A stretch of DNA of 64,000 bases from Brachybacterium nesterenkovii (GTDB lineage Bacteria; Actinomycetota; Actinomycetes; Actinomycetales; Dermabacteraceae). The stretch covers positions 1 to 64,000 of the forward strand of contig NZ_FWFG01000081.1 in the NCBI RefSeq assembly GCF_900163655.1. Reading direction: 5' to 3'. The position numbers and the translations under genes are program-made. Below the pieces are notes generated by a model, which saw only the letters and a program-made list of their open reading frames with translations, had not been told where the DNA came from and searched no databases. This document shows, piece by piece, positions 29,390-38,540 of the stretch (within the stretch, counting starts at the first letter, position 1; each line of letters begins with the position of its first letter).

Positions 29390-30400
29390 TCACGAGATGT
29401 AGCGGGAGATGTAGCGGGCGATCGCGTGGACGCTCGAGATGCCGTGGACGTAGTCCATGCGGCTGGGGCCGAGGATCGCCAGATGCGACCCCGCACCGTA
29501 CCCCGCGCCGACGATCGCCGTCCGCTCGAGCGGGGCCCCGCGGATCTCGCCGCCGATGCGCACCTCGACGCCGCCCGGCTCGGGATCGAAGTCCGCGAAC
29601 AGGCGCAGCAGCACGAGCTGCTCCTCGATGACGTCGAGCAGCGGCTCGACGTCGCGGGAGCGCTCGAGCGCGGCGCGCGCGATGTTCGAAGCGCCGGCCA
29701 TCACGAGGCGCTCCTCGCGGCGGTCGGCCAGCATGGTGCCCAGCACGTCGACCACCTCGCGGACCGAGGCCGTGTCCTCGGCGGGCGTCTGCTCGACGAT
29801 CGCGGCGAGCGCCTCGCCCAGGTCCGTGACCTGGCGTCCCACGGCGGCGGCGCTGAGGCGCTGGCGCAGAGCGTCGTAGAACTCCGCGGGCTGGGCCGCC
29901 TCGAGCACGACCGTGCGCTGGTCCACCCGACCGGACTCGGTGATCAGCACGATCAGCAGCATGGACTCGCCGACCTTGACCAGCTCGATGTGGCGGACGG
30001 TGGCCTGACGCCGCACCGGGTACGTCAGGAGCGCGACCTGGTGCGTGAGCTGCGCGAGCAGGCGCACGGTGCGGTCCAGGAGGTCATCGAGGTCCCCGGC
30101 GTCGGCCAGGAACGATTCGATCGCGCGGCGCTCGGGGGACGACAGCGGCTTGACGCGCGCGATGTGGTCCACGAACGCGCGGTAGCCGCTGTCGGTGGGG
30201 ACGCGCCCGGCCGAGGTGTGGGGCTGGGCGATCAGCCTCTCCTCCTCGAGCGCGGCCATGTCGTTGCGCACGGTCGCGGCGCTGACGCCGAGGTCGTGGC
30301 GCTCGAGCAGGGACTTCGAGCCCACGGGCTCGCGGGTCGCGACGTAGTCCTCGACGATCGCGCCCAGGATCTGCAGCTTGCGCTGGTCCGTCGTGGCCAT
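29390..30400 (-). CDS. hrcA: Heat-inducible repressor HrcA
   Basis: Represses class I heat-shock genes by binding CIRCE; 336 residues. Winged helix at the N-terminus (VSAATVRNDMAALEEERLI then QPHTSAGRVPTDSGYR), GAF-like middle, dimer region, and the conserved closing GPSRMDY. ATG 30400 follows GGAGG. Autoregulation is indicated by the CIRCE-like site upstream. The final residues repeat RYIS twice (ARYISRYIS), a small tandem duplication. Confidence 0.95.
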   Translation of the reverse strand: MATTDQRKLQILGAIVEDYVATREPVGSKSLLERHDLGVSAATVRNDMAALEEERLIAQPHTSAGRVPTDSGYRAFVDHIARVKPLSSPERRAIESFLADAGDLDDLLDRTVRLLAQLTHQVALLTYPVRRQATVRHIELVKVGESMLLIVLITESGRVDQRTVVLEAAQPAEFYDALRQRLSAAAVGRQVTDLGEALAAIVEQTPAEDTASVREVVDVLGTMLADRREERLVMAGASNIARAALERSRDVEPLLDVIEEQLVLLRLFADFDPEPGGVEVRIGGEIRGAPLERTAIVGAGYGAGSHLAILGPSRMDYVHGISSVHAIARYISRYIS

Positions 30401-30442
30401 CACCGCCTCCTCCGCGTCGTCTTCCGGATCCGCCGCCCTCGT

Positions 30443-30469
30443 CTGGCACCCTCGGGCCTGGAGTGCCAA
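30443..30469. promoter_or_regulatory. CIRCE-like operator
   Basis: Right arm GAGTGCCAA (30461-30469) is a perfect CIRCE half; the left arm CTGGCACCC (30443-30451) matches at seven of nine, with the standard nine-base spacer. It lies 43 bases before hrcA and also only 60 bases before the divergent DUF3097 gene, so HrcA could affect both. Confidence 0.7.
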
Positions 30470-30528
30470 GTCTACAAGCGGCGCGTCCGCAGGCCGGGCG
30501 TGTTCGCTCCCGGTGTACGGTGCTGGCC

Positions 30529-31437
30529 GTGCCCAGCTCCTCCCGCCCCTCACGCCCGCGTCCGACCGGCTCGGGAGCCGACCGCTACGGACGCGACGTC
30601 CTCGCCGCCGGCGCCCCGGACCTCCACCGCCGCCGCCCCGTCGCCACCGAGGTGCCCGTCCGCCGCGACCTCGTCGTCGAGGACGCGACCACCGGCTGGA
30701 CCGGCGCGATCACCCGCGTCGAGAAGACCGCGGGCGGGATGCTCGTCGAGCTCGAGGACGCGCGCGGCCGCAAGCGCTCCTTCCCGCTGGGGCCGGGCTT
30801 CATGATCGATGGCAAGCCGGTCGTGCTCACACCCCCGCAGCGCCGCCCCGCCGACGCCAAGCCGGTGCGTAGCGCGAGCGGCTCGGTATACGTCGAGGGC
30901 GCCCGCGCCCGCACGGCCCGAGCCTCGCGGATCTGGGTCGAGGGCAAGCACGACGCCGAGCTCGTCCAGAAGGTCTGGGGCCACGACCTGCGCATCGAGG
31001 GCGTGGTGGTCGAGATGCTCGACGGCGCCGACAACCTGGCCGAGCGGGTGGCCGACTTCCAGCCGGGCCCCACCCGGCGCCTGAGCGTGCTCGTGGACCA
31101 CCTCGTGCCGGGCTCGAAGGAGACGCGGATCGCCGAGCAGGTGATGCGCCAGAAGGGATCGGCGGGCAACGTGCTGATCCTCGGCCATCCCTATGTCGAC
31201 GTCTGGCAGGCGGTGCGACCCGCCCGCGTGGGGCTGCGGGAATGGCCGCGCATCCCCCGTGGCACCGATATCAAGGTCGGGACGCTCGCCGCGCTCGGCT
31301 GGCCGCATGCCGACCAGATCGACATCGCCGAGGGCTGGAAGCGGATCCTGTCGACCGTCCGCTCCTACGCCGATGTGGAGCCGACGCTGTCGGGGCGCAT
31401 CGAGGAGCTCATCGACTGGGTGACGCAGGACGGCTGA
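30529..31437 (+). CDS. DUF3097 family protein
   Basis: Actinobacterial conserved protein of 302 residues with no assigned function. The N-terminal 70 residues include an RRPVATEVP segment; the middle has RIWVEGKHDAELVQKVWGHDLR, resembling a TOPRIM-type fold opening (EGKHDAE) as in primase-related and RNase M5 proteins, and VLVDHLVPGSKE supplies the second acidic motif. So nucleic-acid metabolism is plausible. The start is GTG 30529, with a -10-like TACGGT nine bases upstream and no ribosome binding site, so it is probably leaderless. Confidence 0.75.
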   Translation: MPSSSRPSRPRPTGSGADRYGRDVLAAGAPDLHRRRPVATEVPVRRDLVVEDATTGWTGAITRVEKTAGGMLVELEDARGRKRSFPLGPGFMIDGKPVVLTPPQRRPADAKPVRSASGSVYVEGARARTARASRIWVEGKHDAELVQKVWGHDLRIEGVVVEMLDGADNLAERVADFQPGPTRRLSVLVDHLVPGSKETRIAEQVMRQKGSAGNVLILGHPYVDVWQAVRPARVGLREWPRIPRGTDIKVGTLAALGWPHADQIDIAEGWKRILSTVRSYADVEPTLSGRIEELIDWVTQDG

Positions 31438-31533
31438 CGTCCGGTGCCGCTGCCTGCTTTTCCCGCTCCGTCCCTCTAGGCTGAGACCACGATGAGGTCC
31501 CGGGGGTCGGGACCCGCGACTCGAGGGGACCCG

Positions 31534-32100
31534 ATGACCGTTCCGCAGCAGCCGTCGCCGTACGACCCGTACGGGCAGCCTCCGCATCCGGGCACCGGCC
31601 CGCAGCAGCAGGGCTTCCCGCAGCCCGGCCCGCAGCACCCGCAGGGAGCCTTCCCCGGCCCGCAGGGCTTCCCGGGCCCGTCGCAGAACTACGACGTCCC
31701 GCCGCCCGGCACGCCGGGGGTGTCGAGCGAGCGCATGACCGGCCTGCCGGTCTCCGACGCCGAGGCCCGCCAGTGGGCGATGATCGCCCAGCTCAGCACC
31801 CTCGTCACCGGGTTCATCGGCCCGCTCGTCGTCTACATGCTGTACAAGGACCGCAACCGCTTTGTGCGCTTCCACGCCGCCGAGGCGCTCAACCTCGCGA
31901 TCACGACGGTCATCGCCATCTTCGGGCTCTCGCTCGTGCTGGGGATCATCACGGTGGTCACGTTCGGGATCGGCGGCATCCTGTTCCCGCTCGCGTTCGC
32001 CCCCGGGATCTACGCCTTCGTCGTCGCGATCATCGGCGGCGTCCGGGCGAACAACGGCATCTGGTGGCCCTACCCGGTCAACATCCGCCTGCTGTCCTGA
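31534..32100 (+). CDS. DUF4870-family membrane protein
   Basis: A 188-residue protein with a Pro/Gln/Gly-rich cytoplasmic N-terminus (about 65 residues) and three to four hydrophobic helices. The conserved core reads AMIAQLSTLVTGFIGPLVVYMLYKDRN followed by FHAAEALNLAI, the DUF4870 signature. Function unknown. The ATG 31534 has GAGGGG before it; a promoter -10 TAGGCT is at 31476-31481. An in-frame ATG at 31492 is possible but lies almost on the transcription start. Confidence 0.8.
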   Translation: MTVPQQPSPYDPYGQPPHPGTGPQQQGFPQPGPQHPQGAFPGPQGFPGPSQNYDVPPPGTPGVSSERMTGLPVSDAEARQWAMIAQLSTLVTGFIGPLVVYMLYKDRNRFVRFHAAEALNLAITTVIAIFGLSLVLGIITVVTFGIGGILFPLAFAPGIYAFVVAIIGGVRANNGIWWPYPVNIRLLS

Positions 32101-32133
32101 CGGCGAGGACTGTCCCCTGGGCAGACAGCGAGC

Positions 32134-33309
32134 TCAGACCGTGAGGTCGCGGATCACCGCGTCGGCCAGCAGACGGCCCTCCCGCGTGAGCACCAGGCGC
32201 CCCGCCGCGGCCGCATCGGGGTCGAGGTGGCCGCGCCGCACGTGGACGTCGATCATCGCCCGCGCCTCGGGGGCGACCGCGTCAGCGGGCAGGCCGTCGA
32301 CGATGCGCAGCTCGAGCATGATCCGTTCGAGGGCCCGCTCGACCTCGGTCAGGTGCTCCGACTGCGCGCGCGGTAGCTCGCCGGCGCGGACCATCGTCGC
32401 GTAGCGCGAGGGGTGCTTGACGTTCCCGGCGCGCAGGCCGTCGCGATGGCGGTGGGCGCCGGGACCGATGCCCCACCAGTCGCCGCCGCGCCAGTACGCG
32501 AGGTTGTGGCGGCAGCGATGCGCGGGCGTGCGCGCCCAGTTCGACACCTCGTACCAGCTCATCCCCTCAGCGGCCAGGAGGTCGTCGACGAGCTCGTACT
32601 TGTCGGCCATGTCGTCGGGGTCGGGCTCGGCGATCTCCCCGCGGCGCAGGTGGCGCGCCATCGCGGTGTTCCCCTCGATGATGAGCGAGTAGGCCGAGAG
32701 ATGATCGGGCTCGCAGGCGAGCGCCGCGCGCACCGAGGTCTCGACATCGGCGAGGGTCTCCCCCGGCGTGCCGTAGATGAGGTCGAGGCTCACGTCGAGC
32801 CCGGCCTCACGGGCCCAGGCGACGGCCTGCGGGACCCGCTCGGGGTCGTGCGTGCGATCGAGCGTCGCGAGCACCGACGGCACTGCGGACTGCATCCCGA
32901 AGGAGACGCGGGTGATGCCGCCGTCGGCCAGGCGCGCGAGCGACGCGCGGGTGACCGAGTCCGGGTTCGCCTCGGTCGTGACCTCGGCCCCGGGCGCGAG
33001 GGGGATCAGCGAGCGCAGATGCGCGAGCATCGCCACGAGATCGTCGGCGGGCAGCAGCGTGGGCGTGCCACCGCCGAAGAACACCGTCGAGACGGCGTCG
33101 TACTCGTAGCCGGCGGCGCGGTCATCGGCCAGCACCAGGTCCATCTCGGCCATGGCGACCTGCGGGTACTCGCGCTGCGAACCGCCGCCGCCGAGCTCCG
33201 TGGCCGTGTACGTGTTGAAGTCGCAGTAGCCGCAGCGCACCGCGCAGAACGGCACGTGGATGTAGACCGACAGATCGCGCCGGGCAGGGACGGCGGACGC
33301 GGCGGTCAC
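32134..33309 (-). CDS. hemW: Radical SAM protein HemW (heme chaperone)
   Basis: Radical SAM protein of 391 residues related to anaerobic coproporphyrinogen oxidase but acting as a heme chaperone. The cluster motif C-x3-C-x2-C is at Cys22, Cys26 and Cys29, the GGGTP motif follows, and a HemN C-terminal domain ends the protein. GTG 33309 overlaps the MOSC stop (GTGA). Part of lepA-MOSC-hemW. The coproporphyrinogen oxidase alternative is less likely because the extra N-terminal residues of true HemN are absent. Confidence 0.9.
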   Translation of the reverse strand: MTAASAVPARRDLSVYIHVPFCAVRCGYCDFNTYTATELGGGGSQREYPQVAMAEMDLVLADDRAAGYEYDAVSTVFFGGGTPTLLPADDLVAMLAHLRSLIPLAPGAEVTTEANPDSVTRASLARLADGGITRVSFGMQSAVPSVLATLDRTHDPERVPQAVAWAREAGLDVSLDLIYGTPGETLADVETSVRAALACEPDHLSAYSLIIEGNTAMARHLRRGEIAEPDPDDMADKYELVDDLLAAEGMSWYEVSNWARTPAHRCRHNLAYWRGGDWWGIGPGAHRHRDGLRAGNVKHPSRYATMVRAGELPRAQSEHLTEVERALERIMLELRIVDGLPADAVAPEARAMIDVHVRRGHLDPDAAAAGRLVLTREGRLLADAVIRDLTV

Positions 33310-34063
33310 AGCCCCATCCCGAGGCCCAAGCCCCGCCCCGTGGAGCGCAGGCGCGCATCGATCCCGGTCTCGCTCGCCCGCTCGAGCACGGTCGAGGCGG
33401 CGCGAGCGACACCCTCGTAGAGGATCGTGGAGGTCTCCGCCGACCAGTCGCGCAGGGCGCTGGCCTGCGCGGCGTCGAGGCCGCGGAACACGTCGCCGAC
33501 GCTGACGCCATGCTCGGGGCGGGCGACGACGTCGATGCCGTCCCCGGCCCGGATCTCGCCCTCCTCGATCACCCGCAGGTAGGCGCCGCAGCGTCCCGCG
33601 GCGGTGAAGCGCCGCGCCCAGGTGCGCTCGCCCATGCGCGCGGAGAACGTGGCGCACGGGGACCGCGGCGAGCTCGCCTCGAGCAGTGCGGAGCCGATGC
33701 GCCAGCACTCCCCGATCACCGCCTCGTCGACGTCGATCCCCTCGGTCGCGAGGTTCTCGCCGAAGAAGCCGTCGGGCAGCTCGCGATCGATCGCCGCGCC
33801 CCAGGCCCGGCGCATCTCGCGGGAGACCGCGTACACGGCCTTGAAGATCCCGCCGTGGTGCTCGCGGTCCCCCTGGACATCGCCGAGCACGCCGTGCGTC
33901 AGGACGCGGACGGGGCCGTCGACGGGCCGCTTGTCGATCCCGCTCATGAGCCCGCGCTCGGGAACGGGGAACAGCTGCGCCACGGTGCAGACGGCCGCCA
34001 CGCGCGGCGACGCACCGGCCTCGAGGCGGACGTCGAGAGCGTCCGTCGCGCCGGCGTGCGCCG

Positions 34064-34067
<4 letters not shown>
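33306..34067 (-). CDS. MOSC-domain protein (YiiM-like)
   Basis: A 253-residue protein with one MOSC domain, which in relatives binds a molybdenum cofactor or carries sulfur. It contains the YiiM-type pattern: [15 protein letters not shown], the long [15 protein letters not shown] segment, and [22 protein letters not shown], where a Cys corresponds to the expected ligand. GTG 34067 overlaps the lepA stop and its own end overlaps hemW, so three genes are coupled. Detoxification of N-hydroxylated bases is one known role in this family; not shown here. Confidence 0.85.
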
Positions 34068-35950
<1,883 letters not shown>

Positions 35951-36125
35951 CGGCGTCCGTCCTTCCTGAGGTGGGAGTGCTGGGGCCGCGCGGCCCGGCG
36001 GGCGGCGCGCGGAGGCGGCCGGGCGCTCGCGCGCCCGACACGTCATCGTCTCACGCGTCCGTGTGCACGGCCCCGTGGCGCGAGGCAGACGTGTCCGCTC
36101 TCGCACCCCTCGCTACCATCGCCCC

Positions 36126-36779
36126 ATGTCCTTCACCTCGCACCTGGCCGACCTGCTCGGCTCCGTCCTCCGCTCCCCCGAGGCCCGCCGGGCCGGCCGC
36201 GACCTGGCGCGCGCCGCCGCCCAGAAGGCTGGCGGCGACCGTTCGGATGAGCGATCGGACGACCGTTCCCCGCAGCGGTCCGGCACCCGCGCCAGCTCGC
36301 GCGCCGGCACCGCGCAGGACGACGACCGCCGCGACGGGGCCCTCGCCGATCGCGATTCCTCCCCCGCCCTCGCGCTGCGCTACGCCCCCGTCGACGACGA
36401 GCGCGCCGATCCGGGCGAGGTCGTGTGGGCCTGGGTGGCGTTCGAGGAGGACATCACCCAGGGCAAGGACCGCCCCGTGCTGGTGATCGCCCGCGAGGAT
36501 GCCTCGGTCGGCGGTCGCGACGGCGACGGCCAGGTGCTCGTGGCGCTCATTCTCACCTCCCACGACCGCGGCCGCGGCACCCACACCGACGAGCACGGGA
36601 ACACGTGGGTGGATGTGGGTACGGGGGCCTGGGACCGCCAGGGGCGGCCCTCCGAGGTGCGTGCCGACCGCCTGCTGCGGATCCCGATCGACGCGGTGCG
36701 CCGCGAGGGCGCACGACTGGACGCCGAGCGCTTCAGCGCGGTCGCCGACGCCGTCGCCGAGGTCCACGGCTGGCGCTGA
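36126..36779 (+). CDS. Stand-alone PemK/MazF-like protein
   Basis: A 217-residue product with a charged, Arg/Asp/Ser-rich N-terminal part to about residue 85 and a PemK-like SH3-type domain after it: PGEVVWAWVAFEEDITQGKDRPVLVIARE is the family's opening, and RLLRIPIDAVRREGARLD its end. Such domains cut mRNA in toxin-antitoxin pairs, but there is no antitoxin gene next to it (divergent lepA on one side, rpsT on the other), and the same arrangement is common in actinobacteria, where the protein is probably not a toxin. TACCAT at 36114-36119 suggests a leaderless message. Confidence 0.75.
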   Translation: MSFTSHLADLLGSVLRSPEARRAGRDLARAAAQKAGGDRSDERSDDRSPQRSGTRASSRAGTAQDDDRRDGALADRDSSPALALRYAPVDDERADPGEVVWAWVAFEEDITQGKDRPVLVIAREDASVGGRDGDGQVLVALILTSHDRGRGTHTDEHGNTWVDVGTGAWDRQGRPSEVRADRLLRIPIDAVRREGARLDAERFSAVADAVAEVHGWR

Positions 36780-37106
36780 CCGCACTCGGCCCCGGACCGC
36801 CTGCGGCGGATCCGCGGACGGGGAGCGAGGGGCAGGATGGGACCCAGGACACGCTCCCGCGGCCACCGGCCGCGGGGCGCCCTCTGCTAGGCTCGCTCCT
36901 TGTATGTGTGACATACCGATCGGTGTGCGCACGGCGTCCAGCCCCTCCGTGTCCGGGTGGCGACGTCGCTGCGAACCGCTCGAGTAGTCCGTGGTCGTGA
37001 ACCGCGGTCGACGTCTCCAGGCGATCCCCACCGCCCGTCCCCGTCGTCCGTGCGCCTCAACGCCACGGGAGATCCACTCCGCAGCACGAAGAGAAGAGTC
37101 GTACAC
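36780..37106 (+). promoter_or_regulatory. rpsT promoter and long 5' leader
   Basis: A -10 TAGGCT at 36888-36893 predicts a start near 36900, leaving a leader of about 205 bases before rpsT. Within it an ATG at 36904, almost on the transcription start, opens a 27-codon frame ending at 36987 (begins [10 protein letters not shown]). The rest is GC-rich with many possible stems. A long leader would fit autoregulation by S20. Before 36880 I see nothing definite. Confidence 0.45.
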
Positions 37107-37373
37107 GTGGCAAACATCAAGTCCCAGATCAAGCGCAACAAGACGAACGAGAAGGCTCGTCAGCGCAACAAGGCCTACAAGTCCGAGCTGAAGACCTACG
37201 TCCGCAAGGTCCGCTCCGCCGTCGCCGCCGGTGACGCCGAGGTCGCCGGCACCGCGCTCAAGGATGCTTCGCGCAAGCTCGACAAGGCCGTCTCCAAGGG
37301 CGTCATCCACAAGAACCAGGCCGCCAACCGCAAGTCGGGTCTGGCCGCCCTGGTCGCCGGTCTCGGCAAGTGA
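37107..37373 (+). CDS. rpsT: 30S ribosomal protein S20
   Basis: Primary 16S-binding protein of 88 residues, lysine-rich and helical: [20 protein letters not shown] at the start, later the conserved [19 protein letters not shown] 37107 with GAGAAGAG upstream. Highly biased codons in keeping with strong expression. Monocistronic and closed by a strong hairpin. Confidence 0.97.
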   Translation: MANIKSQIKRNKTNEKARQRNKAYKSELKTYVRKVRSAVAAGDAEVAGTALKDASRKLDKAVSKGVIHKNQAANRKSGLAALVAGLGK

Positions 37374-37397
37374 CCTGCGCGGGCTGAGCCCGCATCT

Positions 37398-37432
37398 CGA
37401 CGCCCCGTCCGGCACCGCCGGGCGGGGCGTCG
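37398..37432 (+). terminator. rpsT terminator hairpin
   Basis: CGACGCCCCG (37398-37407) pairs exactly with CGGGGCGTCG (37423-37432), and CCGGC with GCCGG inside, leaving a three-base ACC loop: a 16-pair stem with one T-G pair. No T-run follows. Confidence 0.8.
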
Positions 37433-37488
37433 TGCTGTCCCGGCGGGGTGGTCAGCGAGTTCCCGCAGAGCGAGCTCCGCCAGAGTGC

Positions 37489-38475
37489 TCAGCGACCCCG
37501 GCGGGCGCGGCAGATCTCGACCACCATGCGCTGGACCGACCAGCGGGGATCGCGTCCGGCGCCCTTGACCTCGTGATCGGCGCGGGCCACCGCGTCGATG
37601 GCGCGGGCCAGGGAGCGGTCGTTCCAGGCGCGGGCCTCGCGCGAGAGGTTGCGCAGCATCCAGTCGGGCATGCCCAGGGTGCGGGCGCTCGCCCCGGGCG
37701 CGGTCACCTTGGCCAGGCCGCGCACCTTCATCGCGACCGCGGCGACGAGCGGGACGGGGTCCACACCGGCCAGGCTGGCCTGCTGGAGGAGCACGAGGGC
37801 CTCGGCCTCGCGGCCGGCGATCGCGGCATCGGCCACCGCGAAGGCGGTCGACTCGACGCGACCGGCCGTCACCGTGCGGACGTCCGCGAGGGTGACCGGC
37901 GGCGCCGTCGCCTCCGGGTCCTCGGGCGTCGTGTCCTCGAGGAGCTGCCGGCTGATCGCGGCGAGCTCGGACAGGTCGCCGCCGAAGGCGTCGACGAGGG
38001 CGGCCGCGGCCTCGGGCTGGATGCGGCGACGGTGCCGGGTGAACTCCGCCGTCACGAAGGTCTGCTTGTCCGCGGGCTTCTTGATGGGGTCGCAGGCCAC
38101 GCGCGGCACGCCGCTCCTGCGCAGGGCGTCCAGCAGCTTCTTGGCGCGATTGCCGCCGCGGTGGACCAGCACGAGCGCGACGTCGGCCTCCGGGGCGGCG
38201 CGGTAGGCGTCGATCTCGGCGATGAGGGCCTCGGGCGCGCTCTGCAGATCGGGCACTGTCACGAAGCGGCTCTCGCCGAACAGGGAGGGGCTCGCGACCT
38301 GGGCGAGCGAGGTGGCGCCGCCTTCGCCGCCGAGCGTGTGCCACGCCGTCTCGGGGTCTCTCGCGCGCGCCTGGTCGCGCAGGCGCTCGAGGGCGCGCTG
38401 GGCGAGGAGGGGCTCGGTGCCGTGGAGCAGGACGATGGGGGCCAGGTCCACGCTGTGCCAGGCGACGTCGGCCAC
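37489..38475 (-). CDS. holA: DNA polymerase III subunit delta
   Basis: Clamp-loader subunit that opens the beta ring; 328 residues, with the family pattern: a P-loop-like LLHGTEPLLAQRALERL start lacking a true Walker motif, a central KTFVTAEF-like region (DKQTFVTAEFTRH), and a helical collar domain including ALVLLQQASLAGVDPVPL. GTG 38475 with AGAGGGG upstream. Follows comEC by about 65 bases, the usual comEA-comEC-holA order. Confidence 0.9.
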   Translation of the reverse strand: MADVAWHSVDLAPIVLLHGTEPLLAQRALERLRDQARARDPETAWHTLGGEGGATSLAQVASPSLFGESRFVTVPDLQSAPEALIAEIDAYRAAPEADVALVLVHRGGNRAKKLLDALRRSGVPRVACDPIKKPADKQTFVTAEFTRHRRRIQPEAAAALVDAFGGDLSELAAISRQLLEDTTPEDPEATAPPVTLADVRTVTAGRVESTAFAVADAAIAGREAEALVLLQQASLAGVDPVPLVAAVAMKVRGLAKVTAPGASARTLGMPDWMLRNLSREARAWNDRSLARAIDAVARADHEVKGAGRDPRWSVQRMVVEICRARRGR

Positions 38476-38540
38476 AGGGCCCCCTCTGCTTCGTCAGTGC
38501 GGTCGGTCGGTGCGTTCGGTCGGTCGATGCGCGCTCGATC

